Below, in pieces: positions 17,636 through 26,346 of a stretch of 32,345 bases of DNA (position 1 is its first letter; every line of letters begins with the position of its first letter). The stretch is from Candidatus Wallbacteria bacterium GWC2_49_35 (GTDB lineage: Bacteria > Muiribacteriota > UBA9980). The stretch lies in assembly GCA_001791795.1 (NCBI GenBank), contig MGFH01000161.1, positions 1 to 32,345 on the forward strand, in the 5' to 3' direction. The position numbers were made by a program, and so were the translations under genes. The notes below the pieces were generated by a model. That model did no database searches. It was not told the origin of the DNA and was given only the letters and a program-made list of their open reading frames with translations.

Positions 17636-17678
17636 CCGGCAGCGCACTAAAATAAAGCGTCAGGCAATTCAGGGATAG
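17636..17678 (+). repeat. 43-bp repeat block, copy 2
   Basis: ccggcagcgcactaaaataaagcgtcaggcaattcagggatag; differs from copy 1 only by three C/T transitions. Confidence 0.92.
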
Positions 17679-17690
17679 GCATGAGGATTT

Positions 17691-17787
17691 TAAGGGGAAG
17701 GGAAAGGCCGCGCACCATGCCATCCATGGCGCGCGCGGCACTAGCGCCTCAGGCGCGTCGGGCCTTGATCTGTTTCCTTCCCCCTTA
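17691..17787. repeat. Long purine/pyrimidine-rich stem-loop (family member 3) with a GC-rich insert in the loop
   Basis: taaggggaagggaaaggcc (17691-17709) pairs with bulges to ggccttgatctgtttccttccccctta (17761-17787). Confidence 0.75.
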
Positions 17788-17839
17788 TCTAAAAGACATG
17801 CGAGTTATTTTGCAAGTATTTTGTTTTGTTTGATTAATT

Positions 17840-20800
17840 TTATTCAGACCTTCTGGTTTCGACGTTTATTACATTGGGTCTGAAGAGCGTATGCAGTATT
17901 ATGAGCGGCATTTTCGCGACTGTAACGTTACCGGCGGCGTCTCTGACCGTCATAAACATATAGGGTTTATTACCGGCCGGCGTCGGATTTCTGAATATGC
18001 CGTAAGCCTCTATTCTGGCGTTTTTCTGTTTCCAGCTATTCATGACTTCTTCAATGGTGGCGGCGTCGCCTAGATTATCGGTATCGACGAAGCAGTTGCC
18101 GGCCATAAGCGCGTTCGGCGCCGGTATCGCAGGAGAGGATACGGTGATTATGTTATCGACGTTGTCAACGACCGATATTTCAAAGCGGTTACGGGCGTTT
18201 TCGATAAGTTCGAGAACTCCGCCGGCGTTTTGCGGCAGTATCTTTTCGAAATCGTAAACGACGGCGTTAGCGGGCGAATATCTGTTGTAGGTTGCGCTCA
18301 GTCCCGCATTTCGGTTGTTGAATTTAATGGCGTAGCAGGGCTTGCCGCCGATGGACGTAACGCCGACGCTGGCGTTGACTGTAGCGGGAGTCAGCTGGTT
18401 GCAGCGTCCGTCGTTGTTAGCCATTGAAGTTTTCGCGAAAACGGGGTTGTTCTGGTTCGCAAGGTTGGCCGTGGTGCCGTCGAGGTTACAGTCTTTGACG
18501 GTGACCTCGGTCTGGCCGAACGCGGTGAATTTAAGTTTACCGGGTTCCGCGGCGTCCCAGTCGAGCTCGTCGTGGTTAGCGTCGTGGTCGAGCGGCTTGT
18601 TGCTGTCGGCCAGGTCGGGGTTGCCGGTGGATGTCATTACATATTCGCGGTAAATGTTATCGCGGCTGCGCAGCGCGTAGAATCGCAGCGATGGCGCGTC
18701 GTTATCGATTATCGAAATGACGGCCGGCGCGTTCGGGAACTGTTTTTCGGAAATGGTGCTTGTGGTGCCGCTGTTGACAAGATTTAATATTTCGTTGTTA
18801 GCTTTGTTCGGTGCCGGGTCTTTGTCGAAATCGCTCATCTTATTACCCGAGCCGTCGCTTCCGGCCGCGTAAAGCGGAATGGTTCCGATCATATCGTAAG
18901 GGATATGGTCTTTGGTGAAAGCGTTCTTCGGGTTATTGAGCTTATATATGGCACGTCTGTAAGGTGCGTCGATGCCGTAGCCGGGATACTCGTTCACGCC
19001 TATCTGTACGGCGTCCTGAACCGTTCCGGGCGGCCTGCCGGCGGCCTTGGGGTTGATCGTTTTTTCAAGGGCCATCTGTACTTTTGTTTTATTGAACTCG
19101 AGATATACGTCTTCTGTTTCGACGAGTCCTTTTGAAGCGTCAAAATTGTTCCAGGCGAGAAGTTTAGCGCGCGATCCGGTCATAGCCATCAGCGACGAGG
19201 TAACGGCCAGGTTCGGGTTATTGTCGCAGACGCTGTATTTGATAAGGCCGGGGAACGGGTCGCCTGTGGTGCCGCCGTCGTAAGCCACGCCGGTGGCCGG
19301 CAGCGCCGAACTCAGAGCGGTCGTCTGGCTGGGATTTGTGGGATAATTGTCGCTCGAGAAAAACGCCTGCGGCGGCTGAAGGTCTTTAACGGTTATAGCG
19401 TAGCCGGCTGGTTCCTGTGTGTTCGAATTGATGGTGAGCCAGTTATCGGTGTGGTAGAACGTTTCACCCACGCCGTCGCCCACCAGGTCGTGGTAGGCGA
19501 ATATCTGTTTGCCCTGAGCGTCTTTAACGAGGTTGCCGTCCTTGTCTTTTTTAGGCGATCTGCCTTCCCACTTGACCTTCGGGTATTTGAATATAATATA
19601 CAGGAAGTAGCGTCCCGGATCGAGCGGCATATCGAATGCGTAGCGCAGATTTACCGTGACGTCGAAGCGCCTGTCGGTGTTGGCGTAATTAGACCAGGTG
19701 ACAGCTTTGTTAGATCCGTCGCCGGGGAAGGGCTTTTCATCGGAGAGTCTGCCTTTTGCGATAATTATAGATGGGCATCTTTTCAAGTCGGAGGGCGAAG
19801 TGACCGATGCGTCGATCGCCGTGCCGTGGAATATCTTTGAGCCGTCAGGCTTTTTTTCTTCGGCGGCCAGGTGCCATTCGTATTCGATGCAGCCGCGGTC
19901 GGCTTTACTTAACTGAGTCGTCGGACTGGCGCTGGTGCCCGCGCCGACCACCCAGCTGGGGAATGACGGCGGCGTGCCGAAGATTATATTCGGGGGAACG
20001 CCTGCCAGTTCGGGCGGAGCCGCGCCGAAAGCCGTTGAACCCGGCGCTTTTTCGCCGAAGTTACGCATCATGGGCTCGACTACCGTATTGGCGCCGGTCT
20101 TTTTGCTGTTGGAAGGCCGTGCCGGAGCTCCGGTGGAGTAATCTTCACCGACGCCGTCGAACGGGCCGAGGCCCCAGTCGGCGACGGCCGTGTCGGAATA
20201 ATCCCATGCGCCTATGCCGTTATAAGTTTCCATGAGCAGTTTTGCGCTCGGCGTGCCTGTTTCGTGGTTGAACGATTTGACGAACCTCACATTGGCGGTG
20301 GCTTTCCAGATGCCGATCTGATTTTCGTTGATGGTCGAAGGTCCTTCGATCTTGACTCTGGTTATATACTTGTCGGGTTCGGGCTGTTTTGCGGTGACTA
20401 TGATATATCTTTCTGAAACATAGTCTTCGGCGCCGTCTTTGACGCCGTTACCGGCCGTTCCGCCGCCTTCGCCGTTATCGAAGAAAAGGTAGTGCGTGGT
20501 GTTGTCCTTGCAGCCGGCCGCCGTTTCGCGGTCGGTGATATAGGACGGATAGCCGAGAACGCCGTAGTTCCACTTCTTAGCTGAGGCGATCATGCTTACT
20601 TTATATATGCCGGGTTCTTTCGGCGTGAATGCGAAATCAGGCGCTGCTTCGATCGCTCCGGCATTTTCAGCCGCCGCGGTCGTGTCGGCGTTCGCGCCGC
20701 GCGATGAATACCAGTAGCCGTCGCCAAGGTTGACGTTATTAGCGCGCGTTCCCTTGCCGGCGAGCCCGCCCCATGAATTGGGGGGTGCCGTGACCTTGGT

Positions 20801-23158
20801 GAGAGTGACGTTACGCACGGGATTGGTGGAAGTAGTGAAGCCTATATCGGGCGCCAGCGATTTTTTCATGGGTTCGATCATCTCGACGCGCCAGTAATAG
20901 CAGGCAGTTCCGGGTCGCACCGCGTAGTCGAAGCCGCCTATGACGCCGTTGGCGTTCTCGTCTTTGAGCACGAGGCCGGATATGATATTTTTACGCACAA
21001 GGTCGTCGGAGAATTTAGGCGGCGCGTTTTCCATATAGCAGCGAAACTGAGTGTCTTCGGCGATCTCGTCGCCTTCGATCTTCGCTTCGGCGAGGTTGCC
21101 GCTGTCGCGGTTGGAATAGGTAATGTCTTTGATCTTTCTGTTTGCCGCCCCTACGTTGGACGACATTATATCAACGCACATTTTTTCGTTGTTTCCGGTC
21201 GGCGGACCCGCGAGATTGACCGTCGCCAGAGCTAATTTGATGCTGCTAACGCCGGGCGGGATCACCTGGGGCATGCCGCGCGATATGAGGTTCTGTCCGT
21301 TAGCGTCGGAAAAGGTTTCGCTGACTATCGCGTCTTCGTTGCCGACCGTAAAGTCGTTAAGTTTGGTTTCGGTCTTGGTGTAATATTCTATCTGGTAGAG
21401 TTCGGTTGCCGCGCGCCCGGAGAATTTGCGGTACCATTTCCAGACGTTAGCGCCGTCCTGGAGGAACGGGCCATCGGGCTTGCCGGGTGTCAGGAGCGGC
21501 TTCAGGTCGGTCGGCGAAGAAGCGTCGCTGTGGAAAGTGTCGCCGCCGGCAGCGTTGTCGAACACGGGCCTCGGATCGGTAAGGTAATAGACGCTTCCGC
21601 TTCCGTCGCCCGCTATCGCCTTGACGTCTTTTTTCAGCGCTATAGTGCCGCTCTTATTGCTGTTAACAGCGTACTGGTTGAGTTTTTCCCATCTCAATTT
21701 CTTTTCGCGTGCGGGGTCGAATTTTTTGCCGACCGCTCCGGCCGTCTGAAGGAGCATGTAGCGCACGCCGCCCGTGCCGTCCCACTGATCGGCGACGGCG
21801 AAGCTGATAACGTCCATGCCTTCGGCGCTGAGCGGCGCGGTATACACGTAGTCTTCGTTGGCGTTCTTAGTGGCTGCGCCAATGCCGACGGTCGCTGAAG
21901 TGAGCGGCTGGGTGGCGTGAAGCGCAGTGAAATCGGCGCTGTCAACCTGCGGAATGCCGAAGGTATTGCCGGCAGTCAGCTGGATCGTGCCTTTTCTTAT
22001 TTTCGGCGTGGGAAGCGACGAATAAACGTAACGCCTGCCGGCGCCGGTGGTCGAGAACGCCAGCCTGGAATCGGTGTTGACGCCCGCCTCGGTTTCTCTC
22101 TGATCGCCCCTGTGGCCGGATTCGCAGCCGCTGTGGCGCATGAATTTATACTTCATATTAGTGGTGTTGAAGACCTGCTCGAACATATCGTTGACCTGTC
22201 CCGCCACTATTGTCGGGGGAAGCGATACGCCCGCCGGAACGTTCTGCACGTAATGGCTGATCCACAGGAATACGCGCTGGATCTTGAAGTCGTAGTGGAT
22301 ATACATTTTGCCGCGTTTCATGCCTTCGTGGCCGCCGACGTACTGGATGTTATTCCACTTATCGTAATCGCCCGGGAACCAGACGTCTTCGGGCATGCGC
22401 CTGATCTTGGCGGCCGTTGCGGCAGGATATTTGGCCGAATAATTGGTGTTGACATTTTCAGCCGCGCCCGTCACGAAATTGAAACCCTGCGTGGTAGCGG
22501 GCGGCGCCTGCGCCTCATTGACGAATGTTCCGGCGCGCCTTCCGCTGCCGTATGTGCCTGCGGTCGGATGGTAGTCGGAACTGATGGAGCGGTTGCGTCC
22601 CGACCATATCATGGTTTCATTCCAGAAAAGTTCGGCGCCGTGAAGATGGGCGATGTCCGCGCCGCTATTTTTAGAAAGATAGTTGAGCACGTCGTAATAT
22701 ACGTTGCCGCCCGCGTCGCGGCCTATGCCTGCGATGCCGCAGCCCACCGGCGGGTCGACGGGGACGTAGAGCGATCCTGCGGGCGTGATATTTCTGACCG
22801 TCTGAAGCCCGGCGTCGAATTTTCCGGCCAGAACGTAAACGTTTCTGAACTGATCGACGGCTATCGATTGATAGCTGTCCATTTTAGTAGGATCGCCGAA
22901 AAGTTTGATGCCGTCGGGCCTTATCGTGACGCGGTTGCCGTTGGCGTCGATTTTCTGGCTGGCGTAAACGCCCATCCGGGTGCCTTCGCCGATCATGACG
23001 TAAACTTCGCCGTTACGGCTGTAAACCGAGTCCGCCGCGGCGGCCGCGCCGCAGAAAATAACGGCGGCTGAATTGAATGAGATAAATGCGATTAATAATA
23101 ATGAAAACGGAAGTGAAAATAAGGAAGATAATGATAATGATGATGATTTTTTGAACAT
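17840..23158 (-). CDS. Very large exported protein of unknown family (1772 aa)
   Basis: Long open frame; N-terminal hydrophobic signal LFSLPFSLLLIAFISFNSAAVIFCGAAAAADS; N-terminal units resembling propeller blades (SIAVDQFRNVYVLAG, GIGRDAGGNVYYDVL), then beta-rich Ig/PKD-like segments. Confidence 0.85.
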   Translation of the reverse strand: MFKKSSSLSLSSLFSLPFSLLLIAFISFNSAAVIFCGAAAAADSVYSRNGEVYVMIGEGTRMGVYASQKIDANGNRVTIRPDGIKLFGDPTKMDSYQSIAVDQFRNVYVLAGKFDAGLQTVRNITPAGSLYVPVDPPVGCGIAGIGRDAGGNVYYDVLNYLSKNSGADIAHLHGAELFWNETMIWSGRNRSISSDYHPTAGTYGSGRRAGTFVNEAQAPPATTQGFNFVTGAAENVNTNYSAKYPAATAAKIRRMPEDVWFPGDYDKWNNIQYVGGHEGMKRGKMYIHYDFKIQRVFLWISHYVQNVPAGVSLPPTIVAGQVNDMFEQVFNTTNMKYKFMRHSGCESGHRGDQRETEAGVNTDSRLAFSTTGAGRRYVYSSLPTPKIRKGTIQLTAGNTFGIPQVDSADFTALHATQPLTSATVGIGAATKNANEDYVYTAPLSAEGMDVISFAVADQWDGTGGVRYMLLQTAGAVGKKFDPAREKKLRWEKLNQYAVNSNKSGTIALKKDVKAIAGDGSGSVYYLTDPRPVFDNAAGGDTFHSDASSPTDLKPLLTPGKPDGPFLQDGANVWKWYRKFSGRAATELYQIEYYTKTETKLNDFTVGNEDAIVSETFSDANGQNLISRGMPQVIPPGVSSIKLALATVNLAGPPTGNNEKMCVDIMSSNVGAANRKIKDITYSNRDSGNLAEAKIEGDEIAEDTQFRCYMENAPPKFSDDLVRKNIISGLVLKDENANGVIGGFDYAVRPGTACYYWRVEMIEPMKKSLAPDIGFTTSTNPVRNVTLTKVTAPPNSWGGLAGKGTRANNVNLGDGYWYSSRGANADTTAAAENAGAIEAAPDFAFTPKEPGIYKVSMIASAKKWNYGVLGYPSYITDRETAAGCKDNTTHYLFFDNGEGGGTAGNGVKDGAEDYVSERYIIVTAKQPEPDKYITRVKIEGPSTINENQIGIWKATANVRFVKSFNHETGTPSAKLLMETYNGIGAWDYSDTAVADWGLGPFDGVGEDYSTGAPARPSNSKKTGANTVVEPMMRNFGEKAPGSTAFGAAPPELAGVPPNIIFGTPPSFPSWVVGAGTSASPTTQLSKADRGCIEYEWHLAAEEKKPDGSKIFHGTAIDASVTSPSDLKRCPSIIIAKGRLSDEKPFPGDGSNKAVTWSNYANTDRRFDVTVNLRYAFDMPLDPGRYFLYIIFKYPKVKWEGRSPKKDKDGNLVKDAQGKQIFAYHDLVGDGVGETFYHTDNWLTINSNTQEPAGYAITVKDLQPPQAFFSSDNYPTNPSQTTALSSALPATGVAYDGGTTGDPFPGLIKYSVCDNNPNLAVTSSLMAMTGSRAKLLAWNNFDASKGLVETEDVYLEFNKTKVQMALEKTINPKAAGRPPGTVQDAVQIGVNEYPGYGIDAPYRRAIYKLNNPKNAFTKDHIPYDMIGTIPLYAAGSDGSGNKMSDFDKDPAPNKANNEILNLVNSGTTSTISEKQFPNAPAVISIIDNDAPSLRFYALRSRDNIYREYVMTSTGNPDLADSNKPLDHDANHDELDWDAAEPGKLKFTAFGQTEVTVKDCNLDGTTANLANQNNPVFAKTSMANNDGRCNQLTPATVNASVGVTSIGGKPCYAIKFNNRNAGLSATYNRYSPANAVVYDFEKILPQNAGGVLELIENARNRFEISVVDNVDNIITVSSPAIPAPNALMAGNCFVDTDNLGDAATIEEVMNSWKQKNARIEAYGIFRNPTPAGNKPYMFMTVRDAAGNVTVAKMPLIILHTLFRPNVINVETRRSE

Positions 23159-23288
23159 AAAAACTCACCGACCTTTCCTGACCTGTTTATGCTTTTTGTA
23201 AACGTTACTTTTTTGTCACGAGATTCTCTTTTGGATATAATTACATAACCAAAATAATGCGGATGTATTTAAAACATCCCCTATTGAA

Positions 23289-23317
23289 ATTATACTAAAT
23301 TTATCGATGTTAATCAA
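23289..23317 (-). promoter_or_regulatory. Promoter for the 1772-aa protein gene
   Basis: Reverse strand TTGATT-N17-TATAAT, about 125 nt upstream of start. Confidence 0.65.
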
Positions 23318-23433
23318 TCTTATGATTAAGAATAAAAAGAAATAATAAAGTAACTTAACCGGAATTAAACGGCAATCGTGAAATGACCAGACAGGTTTAT
23401 TTAGCGTTTTATCCGGACGGCTAAGCTGAATTT

Positions 23434-24522
23434 TTACTTTACCGCGCCGTTAATTTTAAAAAGTTCTTTAACGGCCTGCCCGGTGATGTCGAATCCACCG
23501 AAAATAACCGGTTGTGAAATAAACTCCTTTACTTTCGGGATTTTGCGGACGAGGTTTTTAGACGAAAGAAGATCGGAGGCAAACTGAGAGTAATTCTGTT
23601 TATAAAGGCCGTGCAGTATTTCAAGATGCGCCGGATTTGTTATACTTTCGTCATCGCTTTTTTTAAGGGAATCCTCATTAAAAATATTTATGGCGTTTGA
23701 AATTTTTGAATAATCGGGGTCGTTGTCCATAATGTTTTCAAATTCTAAAACCCGGGCAAATTTTTCATTAACGCCGATTTCGGCCGCGGATATTTTTTTA
23801 ACTTCCGTAGAAAACAGATTATAATTGATCACAGCCCTGACGCCGTTTTTTTCTGCCGCGGCCTTCACGGCGCTTATGATTTCACCGTTGATCGTCTCGA
23901 ATTTTTTAGCCGTTTCCTCCGGCGTGAGATAATAAATTTTAAGCAGCGAAAGGTATAATTTGTCATAAGACGCGATCGTGTCGGATAGTTTTGCATTAGC
24001 GGCGCCGATTTCTATATTGTATTTCGCTTCTATAGCCTTAAGCTCTCTGTTCTTTTTGAATAAGAGCTCGCTTTTTACGAGTTCGTCGGCCGCGGCGTCG
24101 ATAAGGGCGTCGTATTTTTCGGCGGCAGGCTTTAACTCGTGTGCCATTCTTTTGTTGATAGTTTTAATTTCTTCGTTTAACGATTTTATGCCGGATACCA
24201 GCTCGTTGAGTTCGCGTGAACTATTTTCGTAAGCGCTTTTAAATTGAGCTCGCCTTGCCGCGATCTGCGCGGGAAGGTCTTCGTTTTTTCCGGCCGGCTT
24301 CAGCGGTTTGATGAAAAGCCCGGCGGTCGGATCGTAATAAGTCATTTCGGGATGCGTCGCATAGAGCAGGGCGATATCCGCCGTGGCGAAAAGCGAGCTT
24401 TCAGATACAGCGGCCGGTGCGGCGACGGGAGTCCGCTGGGCGTAAGAAACCGCCGGCGTGCCGGATAATATTGAGAAGCTGAGAAAGACCCAGGCTAAGG
24501 CAGCGAATATTTTTTTGCTCAT
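23434..24522 (-). CDS. Exported Skp/OmpH-like coiled-coil protein
   Basis: Signal peptide (MSKKIFAALAWVFLSFSILSGTPAVSYAQ), ADIALLYATHPEM, long coiled coil, KNGVRAVINYNLFS; OmpH-like architecture. Confidence 0.55.
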   Translation of the reverse strand: MSKKIFAALAWVFLSFSILSGTPAVSYAQRTPVAAPAAVSESSLFATADIALLYATHPEMTYYDPTAGLFIKPLKPAGKNEDLPAQIAARRAQFKSAYENSSRELNELVSGIKSLNEEIKTINKRMAHELKPAAEKYDALIDAAADELVKSELLFKKNRELKAIEAKYNIEIGAANAKLSDTIASYDKLYLSLLKIYYLTPEETAKKFETINGEIISAVKAAAEKNGVRAVINYNLFSTEVKKISAAEIGVNEKFARVLEFENIMDNDPDYSKISNAINIFNEDSLKKSDDESITNPAHLEILHGLYKQNYSQFASDLLSSKNLVRKIPKVKEFISQPVIFGGFDITGQAVKELFKINGAVK

Positions 24523-24604
24523 TTTTTATCAACCCTTTACTGAATTTTCGAACAGGCCCGGTCCGCAAAAACGCCTGAGCGGATGTCAAAACACTCAATT
24601 TTGT

Positions 24605-24633
24605 ATTATAACAGACATTTTTCGTTTAATCAA
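24605..24633 (-). promoter_or_regulatory. Promoter for the OmpH-like gene
   Basis: Reverse strand TTGATT-N17-TATAAT. Confidence 0.6.
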
Positions 24634-24817
24634 GAATAAATTCACGAATAAAAACGGTCATTTTTTAGTGTGAATTCGTGGAAAATAAAAACATGTTAAT
24701 CAGATTTTCAATAAAAACCGGTAAATAAATTGCTTTACATATAGCTGAAAAAATATTATATTATAACAAAAAATCGCAGCGGCGATCTAAATTTTATAAA
24801 GGGCGGACTGCCGGATA

Positions 24818-25399
24818 ATGAATGGTAAAATGCTCAAAAGACACCCGGAGCTGAATTATTTTTTACTGATATTCGCCGTTTGCGCGGCGTTGTATGTTTG
24901 GCCGGGCGAGGTTTCCGCCTCGCGGGTTTACAATCCCGCCCGTTACTGCCTGTCGAATTTGAAGACCATCGAAGGCGCCATCGAGCTGTATCTGATGGAA
25001 AACACATGCGAGGTGTCTTCTGTCGACATGCTCGTCAAAAACCAGTATTTAAAGAGCGAGCCCCGCTGCAGTGCGGCCAAATCGTTTTATGTATTCGAAA
25101 AATCCATAAACAATTCTAATTTTAAAGAATTTTACAAGATTGTCAAATGCCCGAGCCATGGATTTTATTTAGAGGATAAAAGCGTTTTCGACCAGGAGCA
25201 GTTCCACGCGCAGAAATATAACCGAGAGCGCCGCGCCTTTTTCGCGGCCGTTACCTCGCTGATAGCGCTTTTAACCCTGTGGCAGCTGGTCGTGCTTCTC
25301 AGGACGCAGCGGCGTACGGGACCGGCTTCCACTCCCTCCGGCGGGCGGGCGGCGGAAGAAACCCGTCCCGGAGCGGATGACGGAACCGGCCGTCCTTAA
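24818..25399 (+). CDS. Membrane protein with pseudopilin-like globular segment and C-terminal TM helix
   Basis: N-terminal hydrophobic FLLIFAVCAALYVW; YCLSNLKTIEGAIELYLMEN...LVKNQYLKSEPRC...YKIVKCPSHG resembles pilin-like globular domains; C-terminal AFFAAVTSLIALLTLWQLVVLLRTQRR. Confidence 0.5.
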   Translation: MNGKMLKRHPELNYFLLIFAVCAALYVWPGEVSASRVYNPARYCLSNLKTIEGAIELYLMENTCEVSSVDMLVKNQYLKSEPRCSAAKSFYVFEKSINNSNFKEFYKIVKCPSHGFYLEDKSVFDQEQFHAQKYNRERRAFFAAVTSLIALLTLWQLVVLLRTQRRTGPASTPSGGRAAEETRPGADDGTGRP

Positions 25400-25461
25400 A
25401 CGCGTATCGTATATTCTGAAAAACTTATATTAGCATATTCGCCCGCTTCGGAGGGGACGCT

Positions 25462-26346
25462 ATGATAACTATCGATTACGCTAAATGCGTGAAATGTATG
25501 AAATGCCTTATGGTCTGCAAGCGCGGCGTGCTGCGTCCGGCGTCCGACGGTTCCGGCCGGCCGGAGGTCTATTCCGGCGAAGGCGCGGAGTGTTTTTCAT
25601 GCGGCCACTGCGTGTGCGTGTGTTCCGCCGGGGCGATCACGGCCGCCGGAGCTGATTCTACCGGATTCGCCGCAGCGCCCTCATCCGTGCCGGCGTATGA
25701 GGAGTATATCGGTTTTATCCGATCGCGCCGCAGCGCGCGCAATTATAAAAAAGACCATGTGCCGGGAGAACTCGTAGCCAGGGTGGTCGATGCAGCCAGA
25801 TATTCGCCCACGGCCAAAAACGCGCAGGGCGTATGCGTAACCGTCGTCAGCGGGGGCGCGGTTAAAAAACTCGCCGGCCTGACCTTCGATTTTTATAAAA
25901 ATTTGATGGACACGGTCGCCTCGCCGCTGAAAAAATATGCATTCATGCTTCTGGCGGGGCTTTCTACGGTCCGGACCATAGAGCGCAATGCGCCGGCGTT
26001 CGAATACGGCTATAAGATGTGGCTCGAAGGCGCCGATCTTCTTTTTTATGACGCGCCGGTGCTGGTGATAGTACACGCCGATAAAACCCTGGTGATGCCC
26101 AAAGACGACTGCGGCTACGCGCTTTACGCGATGGCGCTCGCCGCGGAGACGCTGGGGCTTGCCACCTGTATCAACGGTTTTTTTTTAAGGGCGGCCGAAA
26201 GGTCCTCCGGCATAAGAAAGTTTATAAAACTGCCTTCGGGCCATGAAGTTTACGGCGCGATGACGATGGGGTATCCTGCGCTTAAATTCAGTAAAGTTCC
26301 GGCCCGCAGGCCGGTTAATGTAACTTATATAAATTCCGAACTATGA
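25462..26346 (+). CDS. Ferredoxin (2x[4Fe-4S])-nitroreductase fusion protein
   Basis: CVKCMKCLMVCKRG and CFSCGHCVCVCSAGAI cluster motifs, then nitroreductase domain (FIRSRRSARNYKKDHVP...AARYSPTAKNAQG...ETLGLATCINGFF). Confidence 0.88.
   Translation: MITIDYAKCVKCMKCLMVCKRGVLRPASDGSGRPEVYSGEGAECFSCGHCVCVCSAGAITAAGADSTGFAAAPSSVPAYEEYIGFIRSRRSARNYKKDHVPGELVARVVDAARYSPTAKNAQGVCVTVVSGGAVKKLAGLTFDFYKNLMDTVASPLKKYAFMLLAGLSTVRTIERNAPAFEYGYKMWLEGADLLFYDAPVLVIVHADKTLVMPKDDCGYALYAMALAAETLGLATCINGFFLRAAERSSGIRKFIKLPSGHEVYGAMTMGYPALKFSKVPARRPVNVTYINSEL

Noticed and set aside
15394-17839. tRNA genes in the long intergenic regions
   Set aside because: Hairpins present do not form a cloverleaf and no GGTTCGAATCC-like T-arm was seen.
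21917-23071. 384-aa plus-strand ORF and other long antisense ORFs (e.g. 1387-1905, 8687-9418, 14704-15447)
   Set aside because: They lie fully antisense to well-supported genes with codon bias that leaves opposite frames open; translations lack recognisable domains.
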